Part shown: positions 11,166 through 23,170 of the stretch, one piece after another | Position numbering within the stretch: position 1 is the stretch's first letter | Layout of the letters: the number at the start of each line of letters is the position of its first letter | From: Buddleja alternifolia | Lineage: Eukaryota > Streptophyta > Magnoliopsida > Lamiales > Scrophulariaceae | Reading direction: 5' to 3' | Assembly: GCA_019426215.1 (NCBI GenBank) | Contig: CM033405.1 | Span: forward strand, 9,711,001 to 9,775,000 | DNA length: 64,000 nt | Made by a program: the position numbers and the translations under genes | The notes under the pieces: generated by a model | What the model saw: the letters and a program-made list of their open reading frames with translations, nothing else | What the model was told of the DNA's origin: nothing | Databases searched by the model: none

Positions 11166-13438
11166 ACTGACGATTTTTACCATCATCAAATATATATATG
11201 GTTCTAGCCTATATATTTATTTTAGATATTATCTAAGTTTATATATGAAGGTAGAAATATATGTGAAACGTTAATCTGAACGCATGAGCAAAACCTTGTC
11301 AAGAAATATGGGGTGAGGGGCGAGTTTTACTTGAGAAAATGGAAGACAAATTCATTTCTCTTTTTCTCTCTTAATGGACGAAAAATTTCACTCAAAAATA
11401 GTGTGTGTGTGTCTTTGTATTTTTCTTAATACACATATTTATAGAGAGACTCCTAGGTTTAGTTGACTTGGAAGTCAAGATGAAATCAAATCTCCAAGAT
11501 TTGACTTTCATCTAATCCTAGGCAAACTCTATTAAGGAATTTCCTAAAAACAAGGAACTTCGCTTGTAAGCTAACTTGTCCCTTTTTCTCTCTCCTAAAT
11601 ATTTCCTTGACTCCAACTTGATCAAGACTTGGAGAGGAATTAAATTCCCTCTCTCTCTTTCGCCCGCCTACACGCCCCCCTCTTACCTTTGGAGTCCAAA
11701 TTTTTTATCCAATTTGATTTAATTTTTGACTCCTTATTTAATTAAATAGTCTAACCATTTAATTAAATATTTCATTATAATTAAAGTCCAATCTTCATTA
11801 TTATTACCCAATTATTTCTTTAATTTTATTTAATTTTTGACTTTCTCTACTAATTAAATAAAACCCTTGGACTTTACTTAGTCCATTAATTAATTAATCT
11901 TACTTGATTAATTAAATAGTCTAATTAATTGATCTCCCACCAATTAATAGACTTGGAGAGGAATTAAATTCCCTCTCTCTCTTTCGTCCGCCTACACGCC
12001 CCCCTCTTACCTTTGGAGTCCAAAAATTTTATCCAATTTGATTTAATTTTTGACTCCTTATTTAATTAAATAGTCCAACCATTTAATTAAATATTTCATT
12101 ATAATTAAAGTCCAATCTTCATTATTATTACCCAATTATTTCTTTAATTTTATTTAATTTTTGACTTTCTCTACTAATTAAATAAAACCCTTGGACTTTA
12201 CTTAGTCCATTAATTAATTAATCTTACTTGATTAATTAAATAGTCTAATTAATTTATCTCCCACCAATTAATTAATATTCTTCTTTAGGTAAGTGCTAGA
12301 CTTTCATAAGTTCACCTCAACTTCCAAAGTTGATTAGTCGTATCTTTTAAGGAGGAACCTTTGGAGTAAGTGTGTGACCCCTTCGGCTCATTTATGTTCT
12401 AGTAGTAAGTAAACTTTCCAAAAGTGCCATTGTATCTTTTTATGTTTAGAAATTACTAGATTAGATCTTCCTTGATTTAATCCGACCATGAATTATCACC
12501 AATAATAACATGGTACCTACAAATTGAGGTTACTGTCTAGCAATAGGCCTCGAAGACCTAGACACAAATGATGTCAAGATACTCAACCTATTATAATCAC
12601 GATCCTCGTATAAGTAAGATCCCTCCATCAAATTTCCCGGATTGGTGTCTCGAGTAATGGCTTAGTCGAAACTCTTACGACCCAACCAATATGTCTCCTT
12701 CATTGCATGATATCGATTTATGCAATCCAAACGAGGAAATACTCAGCCTCTTTGGATTGCCATACTTTGGCCAAAGATTCCTTGAATCGATTCAATAAGA
12801 AAAACATAGGAAATGTCTGATTTGCTAAATCAGTGATGGATCTCATCTTGGTCTCTCATGTACCTCAACGCATAATCACACTATACCCAAGATATCCCAT
12901 ATGACGATTCGCGAAGGAATCATGAGATAAGACAAATAATCGACTATGCTCAAAGTAACAATGGAACCTCAGGTCCTTACTCTTATGCCTAAGTGATTAT
13001 AGGAAATTCCATATTCGATCAGGATAACTATTTTAGGAATTTCCTAGCGGGGTTGTTCAGTTCACTCATTATCCCAAATGAGAGCCCTCGTGTACATCTA
13101 TGCCTATGGAACGAGGCACGTTCTCCAAGAACTATGTACACAAGCAAGTCTTTAGGGTCTTAGTCAATAGCCCTCATCCTGATAGACCCGTTAAATACTT
13201 GAAACCTTTTAAGAATCACGAACTTAGAGACATATTCCATCATCGTCATTTCCGATGCCCGATGATGTCCCGTAGTCAAGTGTAATTCAAGGGATTTCGT
13301 TCTAAGCATATAATAAGAATTTAAGAACAAAGAATGCCATAATCAAATTGACTTTATTCATAAGAAAAGATTGTCTCATAAAGTTTATTACACAGAAAGT
13401 GGCGCCCAAAATTAGCGCGCCGGGTATCTAGTCTAACA
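11166..13438 (-). mobile_element. Truncated LTR (same broad family as 5499-7596), host of the gypsy insertion
   Basis: The right end (CGCGCCGGGTATCTAGTCTAACA) matches the terminus style of the LTR at 5499-7596, and blocks such as AAGATCCCTCCATC and GGAACCTCAGG recur in both. It is inserted in the RNase H of the copia element to its right (next bases AGAGG). The first ~400 bp of the left end are absent: alignment to the related LTR starts only around 11250. This suggests the gypsy element broke it and the missing part lies upstream of the window. Confidence 0.7.
11625..12272 (+). repeat. 324-bp tandem duplication inside an LTR
   Basis: Two adjacent copies (11625-11948 and 11949-12272) start AGACTTGGAGAGGAATTAAA and differ at only a handful of bases (for example CGCCCGCC versus CGTCCGCC). 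No other LTR in the window shows it, so it arose in this copy or its sub-family. Confidence 0.93.
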
Positions 13439-14480
13439 AGAGGCTGTTATGGATTGTTATTTCTTACTATGCTATGAAACCAATTTATCACAAAGAAATT
13501 GACATGTACCACTTGTACTTGTATGGCCAATTTTGCATCCAGCAAAATCTGCGTCTAAATAAATAATTAGTTCAAGTTTGAATCTCTTAGATACCATAAG
13601 CCCATATTTTTGTGTGCCTTAGAGGTATTTAAGGATTCTCTTTGTAGCAATGTAATGTGATTCCTTAGAATCAGCTTGAAAATGTGCACATATACATATT
13701 GCAAACATTAAATCAAGTCTACTAGTTGTAAGATAAAGAAGAAATCTAATTATGCCTCTATAATTAGTTATATCAACCTTCTTTTCATTTTTACCTTTAT
13801 CTAGTTTAAGCGTTTGGCTCATAGGAATTTTCGAGACCGATGTATATTTCATACCAAATTTCTTAATCATATCATATGTATATTTAGCTTGGTTAATGAA
13901 TATGTCATTAGGTAGCTGTTTAACTTGTAAACCAATAATGTTAACTCACACGTCATACTCATTTAAAATTGGTCTTGCATCATTTTTGAAATTTTCTCAC
14001 ACAGACGCTTATTAATAGAACCAAATTTAATATCGTCAACATAAATTTGAAATAAGAGAATATCTTCGTCAGTGGTAATTTTGTCTTTTGAAAAGCCTTT
14101 ACCAACAAGGAAAATAGAGAGAGTGTCAATCCAGACTCTGGGCGCTTGCTTAAGGCCATAAACTACCTTATCTAGATTGTAAACCATACCTTTATAATGA
14201 TCGTTGAAAAATCCTGGAGACTGCTCTACAGAGACTTCTTCTTGGAGTTTACTATCCAGGGAAGCACTCTTTACGTCCATTTGATAAATTTTAAACTTGT
14301 TGAATGTCGCATATATATGCTAGAAACATGTGGATCGCTTAAAGACGGGAAATTGGAGCATAAGTCTCGTCAAAGTCAATAACCTCTTCTTGGCAATACC
14401 CATCTAGTTCCAATAACTCCTTGATGAGTTGGTCTTAGTACTAGCGCTCAAACCTTACTTCTTTCAAATTTGTTGAGCTC
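13439..14480 (-). pseudogene. Sirevirus-like copia pol: reverse transcriptase and RNase H start
   Basis: Read on the minus strand: MDVKSASLDSKLQEEVSVEQ, VYGLKQAPRVW, and the catalytic IYVDDIKFGS (YVDD intact). The region then reads ITNYRGIIRFLLYLTTSRLDLMFA...KESHYIATKRILKYL, followed by an RNase H start (YLDADFAGCKIG...STSGTCQFL). The reading stops at SKKQQSITAS, exactly where the LTR ending at 13438 was inserted (AGAGG at 13439-13443). Frameshifts and stops are present between 13600 and 14480. In an intact element this is the DNA-synthesis part of the polyprotein. Confidence 0.88.
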
Positions 14481-15710
14481 TTCTTGCATTGCTTCAACCC
14501 AACTAGGATTACTTAGCGCTTCATCCATTTTAATTGGTTCCATTTGAGATAAAAAGAACTTGCAAACATTGCCTCATTGAATGTGTCTACTCTGATTCTC
14601 ACTGGATTACCAACATCTCCAATAATAAGATTTGGTTGATGATTGCGAAGCCATTTTAGGTCTGGTTTGAATGGGTCGAGTTCTTGATGAGGCTTTGATC
14701 ATTCAACGCTTGGCCTTCATCACCTTCTTGCATAGGTGCTTCAAATTCAACCATTTCAAACTACCTATGGATGAAAATTCTCTTCAGGTTCATTAGCATT
14801 TCTTTCAATATTAGTCTCATTAACCTCATGAGTAGGGATCTTAAAGGGGGCACAAATATCTCATCATCAGTATCAGTATCATTGTCATTGAGTTCTAGTT
14901 TGGACGCTTGATGAGAGATATCTTCGACTCCTACATCAACAACACCAACCCTACTTGACTCTTGGTTAGCATCATCAAACTTAACATGAATTGATTCTTC
15001 AACCTTCTAAGTTCTCCTATTTAAGATTCAAAAATTATTTCCATTTTTGGTATAGCTTAGAAAGATTCCCTCATCCACTTTAAGATCGAATGTCTTTAGG
15101 CTTTGAGAGCCATTGTTATGAATAAAGCATTTAGAACAAAATACATGAAAATAAGAAACGTTAGACTTACATTCCTTCCATAGTTCATATAGAGTATTTC
15201 CATGTTGGTTGTTGATCATACACCGATTCTGAGTGTAGCAAGTGGTGTTGATAGCTTCTGTCCAATACCTTTGAGAATGCTTGGACTCGGCTAGCATGGT
15301 CCTTGCGTCCTCTTTCAAGGTTCTATATTGACGCTTGACAACTCCATTTCGTTGAGCATTATGGGTGCTGAATACTCATGAGGTATTCCATTATCTCAAC
15401 AAAAGCGCTCAACAATATGGTTAGTAAATTCAGTTCCTCTATTGCTTCTAATCTTTATCACCTTTAGATCTTTAGATGTTTGTATTTGACGGATTAGCGT
15501 TTTGAGTTTGACACTAGTTTCATCTTTTGCTGCTAGGAATTCAACCCATGTATATCTAGAAAAGTCATCAATTATTACCAATGTATATCTTTCACCAAAA
15601 ACGCTCATTACTTAAATTGGCCCAAACAAATCCATATGTAGTAGTTCAAGAATTCTAGAGGTAGAAAGATATGCTTTCTTTTTTGAATGAAGATTTAACT
15701 TGTTTACCCA
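14481..15710 (-). pseudogene. Sirevirus-like copia pol: integrase
   Basis: The minus-strand core is 15608-15396 (IDDFSRYTWVEFLAAKDE...IKIRSNRGTEF). The second catalytic aspartate of integrase (usually RSD.G.EF) is asparagine here. 15318-15028 reads ARTMLAESKHSQRYWTEAI and YELWKECKSNVSYFHVF, the usual downstream integrase block. 14481-15000 is an acidic linker rich in E, D and S with stops. Not functional. Confidence 0.85.
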
Positions 15711-15711
15711 T

Positions 15712-16139
15712 TCTAGAGGTGGTTCATTTTTCTATGCGATAACAAACCTAATTCATTTTGTCTCTTAGCAACAAAGCATGTAGGATTGTTATTGATGGTT
15801 GAACCCCAATCTACTAAATAAATATTATTTGTTCTTTTACCTTTCAGTTTAGTAGATCCTGTCTTAGCATCTTTAATATAGCAATAAGAGAATGAAAACT
15901 CAACTTTAAAAACCTTTATCACAAAAATAGCTTATGCTCAATAGATTATGCTTAAGACTTTCAACATAATATACATCACTTATTATGATTTTTCCCCTAT
16001 GCATGATACATATACCTTTGGTTTTACCGTTAGAGTTATCACCTAATATAATATTAGGACCATTGGTACTTCTGTAATTGGTTAGAAGATCTTTGGAGCT
16101 TGTCATATGCCTTGAAAACCCACTATCACTGTACGACAT
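15712..16139 (-). pseudogene. Sirevirus-like copia pol: protease tail and pre-integrase zinc region
   Basis: 16139-15906 reads DSGFSRHMTSSKDLL...IILGDNSNGKTKGI...LKHNLLSISYFCDKGF. The usual DSGCSRHMTG protease box has F for C. 15922-15713 is the GAG_pre-integrase segment (NNIYLVDW...LLSHRKMNHL). A frameshift joins the two. Confidence 0.85.
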
Positions 16140-16439
16140 AGATGGATCGGCGCTGGCTTTAGGTAGCTACATGAAAAGGGCAGTTCTAATTCTTTTTAGG
16201 TACCTATTGGAAGTCCTTTCTCATTAGTTTTGTTAGTATGAATTAAAACATTAGGAACCCATATTTGCCTGATCTTCATTGAAGGAAGAGTGGTTTTTTT
16301 GGGTTTCACACTTTGAGATATGTGCTTATAAGGTGTACCTTAATATCTTTGGTGAATTTTGCCGTATCTATCATAATCTTGATAGTATGTCCTCGTTCGA
16401 CGTTGATATAAGGCTTGATGCTAGTGGTTCCTAAGATAC

Positions 16440-16900
16440 ATGTTTGGCAAGCTCCTGATTACCATTTCCTAATTCTTGAGAACCTTTCCCAAATATTCTA
16501 ACTCTCTTGTTAGGGCAATAAACCTTGAATCAAGTTCATCGAGAGATTCATTTGTTTTTATCTTAAATTGTTCAAACGTTAGCTATAGAAAGTTTATTTT
16601 CCATGATCTGTTCAGAATCCTCAAAAACCTCAGCAATTTTGTTCCAAATTTCTTTTGAAGTCTTGCAAGATTTGATTTTATAGAATTGAGCATCGCTATA
16701 ACCAATAGCAGAATATAGAGCATTTCTACAAACATTATCCAAATATGCTCTATAATGCTCATCTAGAATCCATTCAACTTTCGGTTTCTCTACATATCCT
16801 GCGAGCGTAGCTTCATCTGTCCCTAGTACTCTTGTGGAAGCCTTTGTGACTGTAACCAACCCAACTATAATGGCATCACATATTTTATCATCACACAAAG
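16440..16900 (-). pseudogene. Sirevirus-like copia gag fragment
   Basis: 16898-16572 gives a gag-type (UBN2-like) stretch: ALYSAIGYSDAQFYKIKSCKTSKEIWNKIAEVFEDSEQ. Its start joins the leader near 17000 and its C-terminal part is frameshifted. No zinc knuckle could be recognised. Confidence 0.75.
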
Positions 16901-17071
16901 TTAAATAGGTAAATGGCTTAAGTTTTCACGAGTCATAGTTTGACTCAGTCAACCTGGGCATCTTTGCAAAAGTTGTGATATGTATGAGATGATTTTATAA
17001 AAACAAACAACTAGTTTTAAAAGGATCTAAACAAGCAGTTACGCTCGGAAACGCTTCGATTTCTACTTCAA

Positions 17072-17085
17072 CCTCTATGATACCA
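17072..17085 (-). other. Primer binding site, initiator-tRNA(Met) type
   Basis: On the minus strand TGGTATCATAGAGG lies two bases inside the LTR edge, close to the usual TGGTATCAGAGC of plant copia elements. It fixes the 5' LTR boundary at 17088. Confidence 0.85.
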
Positions 17086-17087
17086 CT

Positions 17088-20000
17088 TGTTGGTCCCCAA
17101 GTGCCATACGAAAAGGGTCTAGCTGGGGGGAGGGGGTTGAATAGACCCTAAAGCCTTCTTCGAACTTCAAAAAATTTCGCACTTAAAATTTTTTGAACGC
17201 TTAAGGTAAACTCAAAGCTTGATGAGCATCGACTGAAGACTGTTTTATTAAGCTAACTAAGACACAGGGTTTGAACATTTAAACAAGTTAGTGTTAAAGC
17301 TTTCAGCGTTTATATCAGGGTTAGCTCATTGGAAATGATTTTAGTCTTCTTTTAGATAAAAAGTTTGTGTTCAGATTTCACTTAGTTGATTTGTGTGTAT
17401 TGCAAGTTAAAGTGTTATGTGTAAGCTTTTATGAAGGATAAGCGTTAAGATAAAATCAATAGCCAATAAAGTAAATAACACAATCATTTGTAAGCTTCGG
17501 TGGGTTTTTGTAATCCCAACTACTTCTTTCTTCTGCTGTTTTCACTTGGATGAATTCACCAATTAATTTTTGAAGTTTCACATAGACAACTTCCACAATA
17601 TAATAAATAAGGACAAAAGAAGTATCCACAAGCTCCTTTATCACGCAGATTTGAGCTCTTTAACTTCTTCAACAATCATTCTTTCACCAAGAAATAATTA
17701 GATCTTCAACTTCATCTTTCACACAGGTTGTATGTTTGGTTGTCAAATGATTTGTTTGATAAAATCAAACTTTTGAATATGTCAATAATAGAGTAGGCTC
17801 TTCTAAGAAAGATGTTTGAGATATTCTTGATAGCCTTAGGGATGGATGAAAAGTTTAAGGAATGTTGGTTATTAATTTTGAGTTTTTCTGAAAGTTTAAG
17901 GCATAAGACTTGAATGCAACAGAAGTTCGGCTTGTAATCTTATGTGTTCTCTATTTCGCTTGTTGCTGAAGTCCTATATATAGGCAACCGAAAAAGTGTC
18001 TATTTGACACAATGCCGGCGATTGGCTTTCACTTTAGCGAGGGACAGAACTTTTCATCATTTATTCTTGAAATTCTACTGCAAAAGTTGGTACGACAGAC
18101 TTTGAAAGCTAACAGTCCAATAACTAAAGCTTATCCGTACATCTGGGAGTCCTTATCATATCTAATATTGTTATCGGCACTAAATGCATTTGAATTAAAT
18201 GCTAGTTGGACAATAATGCTTTAACATCAATTTGCATTTATCTCCATGTGGACTTAGGAATAAAATCAGGTGAATCTTGTCTTGGTTGATGCTCAATCAA
18301 CCTTGCATTATCTTCAGCTCTTGACTTTGCCTCGATGCTCAATCACTGCTTCACAGACCTTCATCTTCTAAAACTGTCAGGCGCTTGATCTTCAAACTTG
18401 ACTTGATAGGCTCACCTAGAGTTCTATCAACACTCAAGCGTGTTAGGGATGGTAGCATCAGAGCACAAAAAATAATCAATAAACAAGAAAAAAAATAAGC
18501 CTAAACATGAAGATAACGACACAAGAATTTTAATGTGGTTCGGCATAATTTCCTACATCCACGAGCCGAGTATATCTTTATTTCTCAATGAGTGAATCGA
18601 GTACATCAATGAATAACAAATTGAGTTCTACTATTTATAATAGTGGAGTAAGTCAAACCCTAACAAATAAGGAAAACAATCCTAAACCACTTAGGAAACA
18701 ATTCCTATCATAACAGGAAACAAACCCAATCAAAATAGGACTCAAATCTGCTAAAATCCGCCCAAAATCTCTCCAACTTGCGCCCCAAGTCTCGGATCCG
18801 CGCCCAATAGCCATGGCTAAAATCATTGTTGACACTCTGCACTGGTAGTCGCGGTTAAGCTCGCTGGTAGTCGCGGCTACAGCCTTGTTCCAAGCCCTTC
18901 TTCACTTGTTTCAGCCCTTTAGCGACCCCGGATCTTCCCGACCCACCATGGCTCTATTTTTTGGCTCTCAATCCTATTTTTGATCCGACTCCACTATATC
19001 CTAATAATCTCCCACTTAGAGACTGATCAAAAAACTCAAACTCAACTTAAACCATCCCTTTACTTTTCCCAAGTAAATCTTAGTCTAGTTGGCACATCTC
19101 CAAACCCTATGTAGATAAAAAATCATGAGACATCCCCACATCTCATCAACTCATCCATCCTCTAGTGTCACCCACTTGACAGACTCTCTTTGTGAGCATC
19201 GTTCCCTCTCTTTGAACCCTCGCCACTACCCTATTCTTTTGGTGATCAACCGACTCCTAAATACCGTGGCATATCCATCTCAGTCCAAATGACCCTTGGA
19301 TATAGATTACTCTAAAACCCGAACATGTCACAACCCAAACCACCTCGGCCAACCCGTCCACTGACATCTTTCCACCAAGGACTTTTTCCAATGGCAATCT
19401 CAGATCTCTCACATATCTGCTCTCTACACCTGCATGAGCTATGTCTGATCCATCTGCTCACTCAATTTTTCAATGGCCAACTTGGGTGACTCTACCTACC
19501 CAGCTTCGCATCCTACCTCCATGACTTCCGACTCCATGGTCAACCCTTCTTGGCACCGCTTCCTGTCTTCATGGTTTCTCTCTAAGTGATCATGACTCCA
19601 CAACCCTGCCCTCTGGTTTCTTGACTACGAGGCTCTACCCTCTCGATTATCGATTCTGTCACTCTAACCTCTGGCTCGATGGATTTGCTTTATTGGCACT
19701 GTAACTCTGCCAACCCCGGTCTCTGCAACTCATTCATACCTATCGGAAACACAATTTGCCCTCCGACCTCTGGCTTGACGGATCTGCCTCTAGCACTGCA
19801 ACTGCTCCCACTGACTTCGTGTTCTACCCACCTAGTAACACAAATCTGCCTCTGATGCTACGGATCTGCCTCTGCTTCTGGCACTACGATTTTTCAATGT
19901 TTTCTCGTTGACGTTCAACAGGATTACTCTTTTCCGATTGGTGATCAAAATTGACCCCATCCTCCTTTGTCATTTTCTCCGGCTTCACCACGACCTCAAT

Positions 20001-20542
20001 CTATTGCAACGAAATCGTCGAGCTTGATTACCTTGCCATTTCCTAACATCGTCCCCATGACAAAATCTGCGTTTAACAAAAAATGCTTCCCCAAAGACCT
20101 AGATCTAAGATGTCTCTTAAATCTACAATCTATGGCTCTAATACCAGTTGTTAGGGATCGTAGCATCAGAGCACGAAAAAATATCAAGAAACAAGAAAAA
20201 ACTAAACCTAAACATGACTAAAATCACTGTTGACACTCTGCACTGGTAGCCGCGGTTAATCTTGCTAGTAGCCGCGGCTACAGCCTTGTTCCAAGCCCTT
20301 CTTCACTTGTTTCAGCCCTTTCTTGACCCCGGATCTTCCCAATCCACCACGTTTTCATCTTAGCTCTATTTGGCTCTATTTTCTGGCTCTCAATCCTATT
20401 TTTGATCCGACTCTACTATATCCCAATAAAGCGTTCAGACACTTATACAAATCTAGCTTCAAAACCCATATAGATTTTCTAATAAAATTACATAATTTTG
20501 GGGTCCACAAAACCTATCTTGTTATCCTCAAAACTTCTAACA
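17088..20542 (-). repeat. 5' LTR of the Sirevirus-like copia element, split by an insertion
   Basis: The plus-strand ends are TGTTGGTCCCC (17088) and CTTCTAACA (20542). Read on the minus strand it starts TGTTAGAAGTTTTGAGGATAAC, the familiar Sirevirus-type LTR start. Without the 18441-20428 insertion and one AAGCG copy it is about 1.46 kb. Sequence on both sides of the insertion joins smoothly (ACTC-AAGCG-TTCAGAC). Confidence 0.82.
18441..20428 (-). mobile_element. Non-autonomous LTR retrotransposon, about 2 kb
   Basis: It is flanked by AAGCG (18436-18440 and 20429-20433). The LTRs are 18441-19006 (566 bp) and 20149-20428 (280 bp); both start TGTTAGGGAT and end ATATCCNAATA. The minus-strand PBS TGGTATTAGAGCC (20134-20146) and polypurine tract AAGTGGGAGAT (19007-19018) place it on the minus strand. 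The internal 1.1 kb has no gag or pol, so the element would depend on enzymes from another element. The 20149 LTR lacks about 290 bp present in the other. Confidence 0.88.
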
Positions 20543-21564
20543 GGAAATCAGGATCTATTCAACTTTCCCCCTCCGACTCTTTTTATATGCCACTTGGGAC
20601 CAACATGTATGCTACTACACATAAAATATGGAGATTGATATAATATTTTCAACATTGTTACATAGAGTGATCGGATGAGAACATAAATCTATTAGAGAAG
20701 ATATTTTATTAATAAATGATAAAGTAGAGTAATGATCGTACACATGAATATGATTGAAATTAATGCCAATTCTTATCAAAAAATTATTATACATTTAAAT
20801 ATCAAAATATTGTATGTTTTGAAACACGTTTAAGTATACCATAACAAGAGATGCTTAAGGAAAAAAGAGACCCTTAACAGTAGGTTAAATTTCTACAGAG
20901 GTCGTAAATTGCTCAAACAATGTGCTTAAAAATTATTAGACATGAAAAATCGTAGCAAAAAATATGTTAGAGTTCTAAATCATAGTTAATTTTTAACTAT
21001 AAGGAGTTAAGGATAAGTTGATGAAAAAATAATAATATCAAAAGTTCCCTCATCTGAGATATCACTCTTCTCGTCCCAATTTTATAGATTTATTTTGTCG
21101 AAATAATAAACTTAAATGGGATGTGCACAAATAGAAGTTTCTAGTATCTAATAGTATTGGTTAATCGATATTGTAACTGATCATTAGTCTCAGTAAGTAG
21201 TTTTGAAGAAAAGGTTCATTTTAAGAAATGGAACCTTATCCGGCACGTTGCAAGAAGAAATAAGAAATAATAACTATGGGACACATGCAATATTTTGTTT
21301 GATGCTAAAAACATAGACGCATACTACGAAAATATTGACGAATTAATTTCTTACATAAAATATTGTTTATTATTATTTTTATCTATGAATGTATGTAGGG
21401 AGACATAAATTAAAATAATAACAAGCTTGCAAAAATAGATCATTATTGTATATCTAGTTCTCATGTACTTGAAGCTGTTAGGAGTAGATAACCAATGTAA
21501 AAGAATGTAGCTTAAAAATAAAACAAAATAAGTATTAGTGAGAATGTGATGTATTTTGTACTAA
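20543..21564. other. Intergenic, no feature seen
   Basis: AT-rich sequence flanking the copia insertion. There is no convincing coding frame or repeat structure. Confidence 0.6.
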
Positions 21565-22003
21565 ATTTGAAAAAGATTCATAGCCACGAGTATTGATATA
21601 GGTGTTTTTAGTATCACAAGTTACAAGTTGAGTTTTTCTATTTATAATAATGGAGCTAGACAAAACTTTCTCAAACTAGGAAAAATAATCTTAATCAACT
21701 AGTTAGGGAACCAGAATTATAGCACTGGGAAACAATTGGAAACAAAAATCTTCACAAAATACGCCATGCCCGAACTGCTCTCCAAGCTGCCCAAACTATT
21801 GCCCACCAGTAGTTGCGGCTAAAACCCAATATAGTCGCGATGAAAATGTAGCTGATGCAAAGTGCGAAACTTTGCACTGGGTACCCGGGCCTAAAATAAG
21901 ATTTAACCCCGGTGACGACCATATCTCTGCTTAAACTGTGTTTCTTGACCCGTTTCTAGCCATCAACTTCTCTTTTTGATATGGTTTCACTAACCTAACA
22001 TAC
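21565..22003 (-). repeat. Diverged LTR relic related to the 18441-20428 element
   Basis: TCTATTTATAATAATGGAGC, AGGGAACC, CTCTCCAAGCTGCCCAAA and a TGCACTGGGTACCCG block follow the same order as in the 18441 LTR, and it ends CCTAACA. It is much more diverged than the two LTRs of that element. Confidence 0.6.
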
Positions 22004-23170
22004 CTTGTTCCATGCAAATTATTTACCAATAACTATTCAATACCCTATCAAAAAATAAATCAGAACAGAATGTTTATGATGAATTCTAGGTTTTCTTCTC
22101 TCTCTAAATTCCTTACCCCGCTCTCAAAAATTGTAGTCCTTCATTGTTAGAGCTGGTGATTAAAATGGTCGAAGTTGATTATGTCTTTAAGCTTAATAGC
22201 AGAGGTGTTCATGGTTCTTTAAAACCGCACCATAACGATCGTATCCTACCACACCTTATTGAAATTTGTTTTCCTAATATATGAATTTGTTCATGTATAG
22301 AAATTTCGTTCAAGGTTATAGTGACTGAAAACTCCTAACCTTATGGATATGGCTTATCTTAAGTGACCCTCTTATCCAATTTGGTCGAATACACATTTGA
22401 ATGTGAGGCTTAATCCAAAGGGACATATTATCTTCCCTTAATCACAAACCACACACAAGTTAAATTAAATATCTAGTCCTTAATGTTTTTTGAAATAAGC
22501 AAAGGTGGCAATTATCACTTAAAAATCTCAACTCCAACATCTTCGCTTTATAATTGAGCTCCCACCATTTGATAAGACGAATTACTTTTCCCTGTCTCTT
22601 CGTACATTTTAATAGGAGCACTTAGAAATTGAATAGATGAGGATCCACTTAATAGGAAGAGGAAGAAGGAATCGTATATAACCATGTTCAACTGGTCGCA
22701 TAATATTTCAAAAAGTCATTGCAATCCTTTAATTGTCTTGTTACCTGAAAGAGAATTAGAAATGGAAGCAAATTATGCAATCCTTAGTCGAATTCTCTGC
22801 AGATATTTGATTAAACTTGTAACCCAAAGAATAGCTGGATTTATCATGAATAACAGACATGAAGAATTATGTTTATGTTTTTTTTTTTTCTTTTTCTCAC
22901 ATATTGGAGTTTGGGAGGATAATTACCAACTTTTCTTAGTTCAAAAGTATTTATGACTCAATATTTAATTTTATATAATTTGAGTTAGATGCGTGATTAA
23001 AGAAAACTAATATGTGCTTTCGGAATTTGGATCAAGCCTTCTATGATTGATCACCATCCAAATGTGTTTTTAACATAGTTGGAGATGATGACCATTGGAG
23101 AGGAACTAGATCCAAAATGTATAGAGATGTTTTTACTACTTTCCTTATATGTGGGATATTGATCTGAGAT
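22004..23170. other. Region upstream of LRK10-like locus 1
   Basis: I looked for an extracellular-domain exon (GUB_WAK-type, cysteine pattern CG.PF) before the kinase exon and did not find one. The frame 22684-22956 has no recognisable domain and contains a poly-T run. Confidence 0.55.

Noticed and set aside
22684..22956. Upstream exon of kinase locus 1
   Set aside because: The frame lacks cysteines in the GUB_WAK pattern, has a poly-F run from poly-T, and no donor site suits it.
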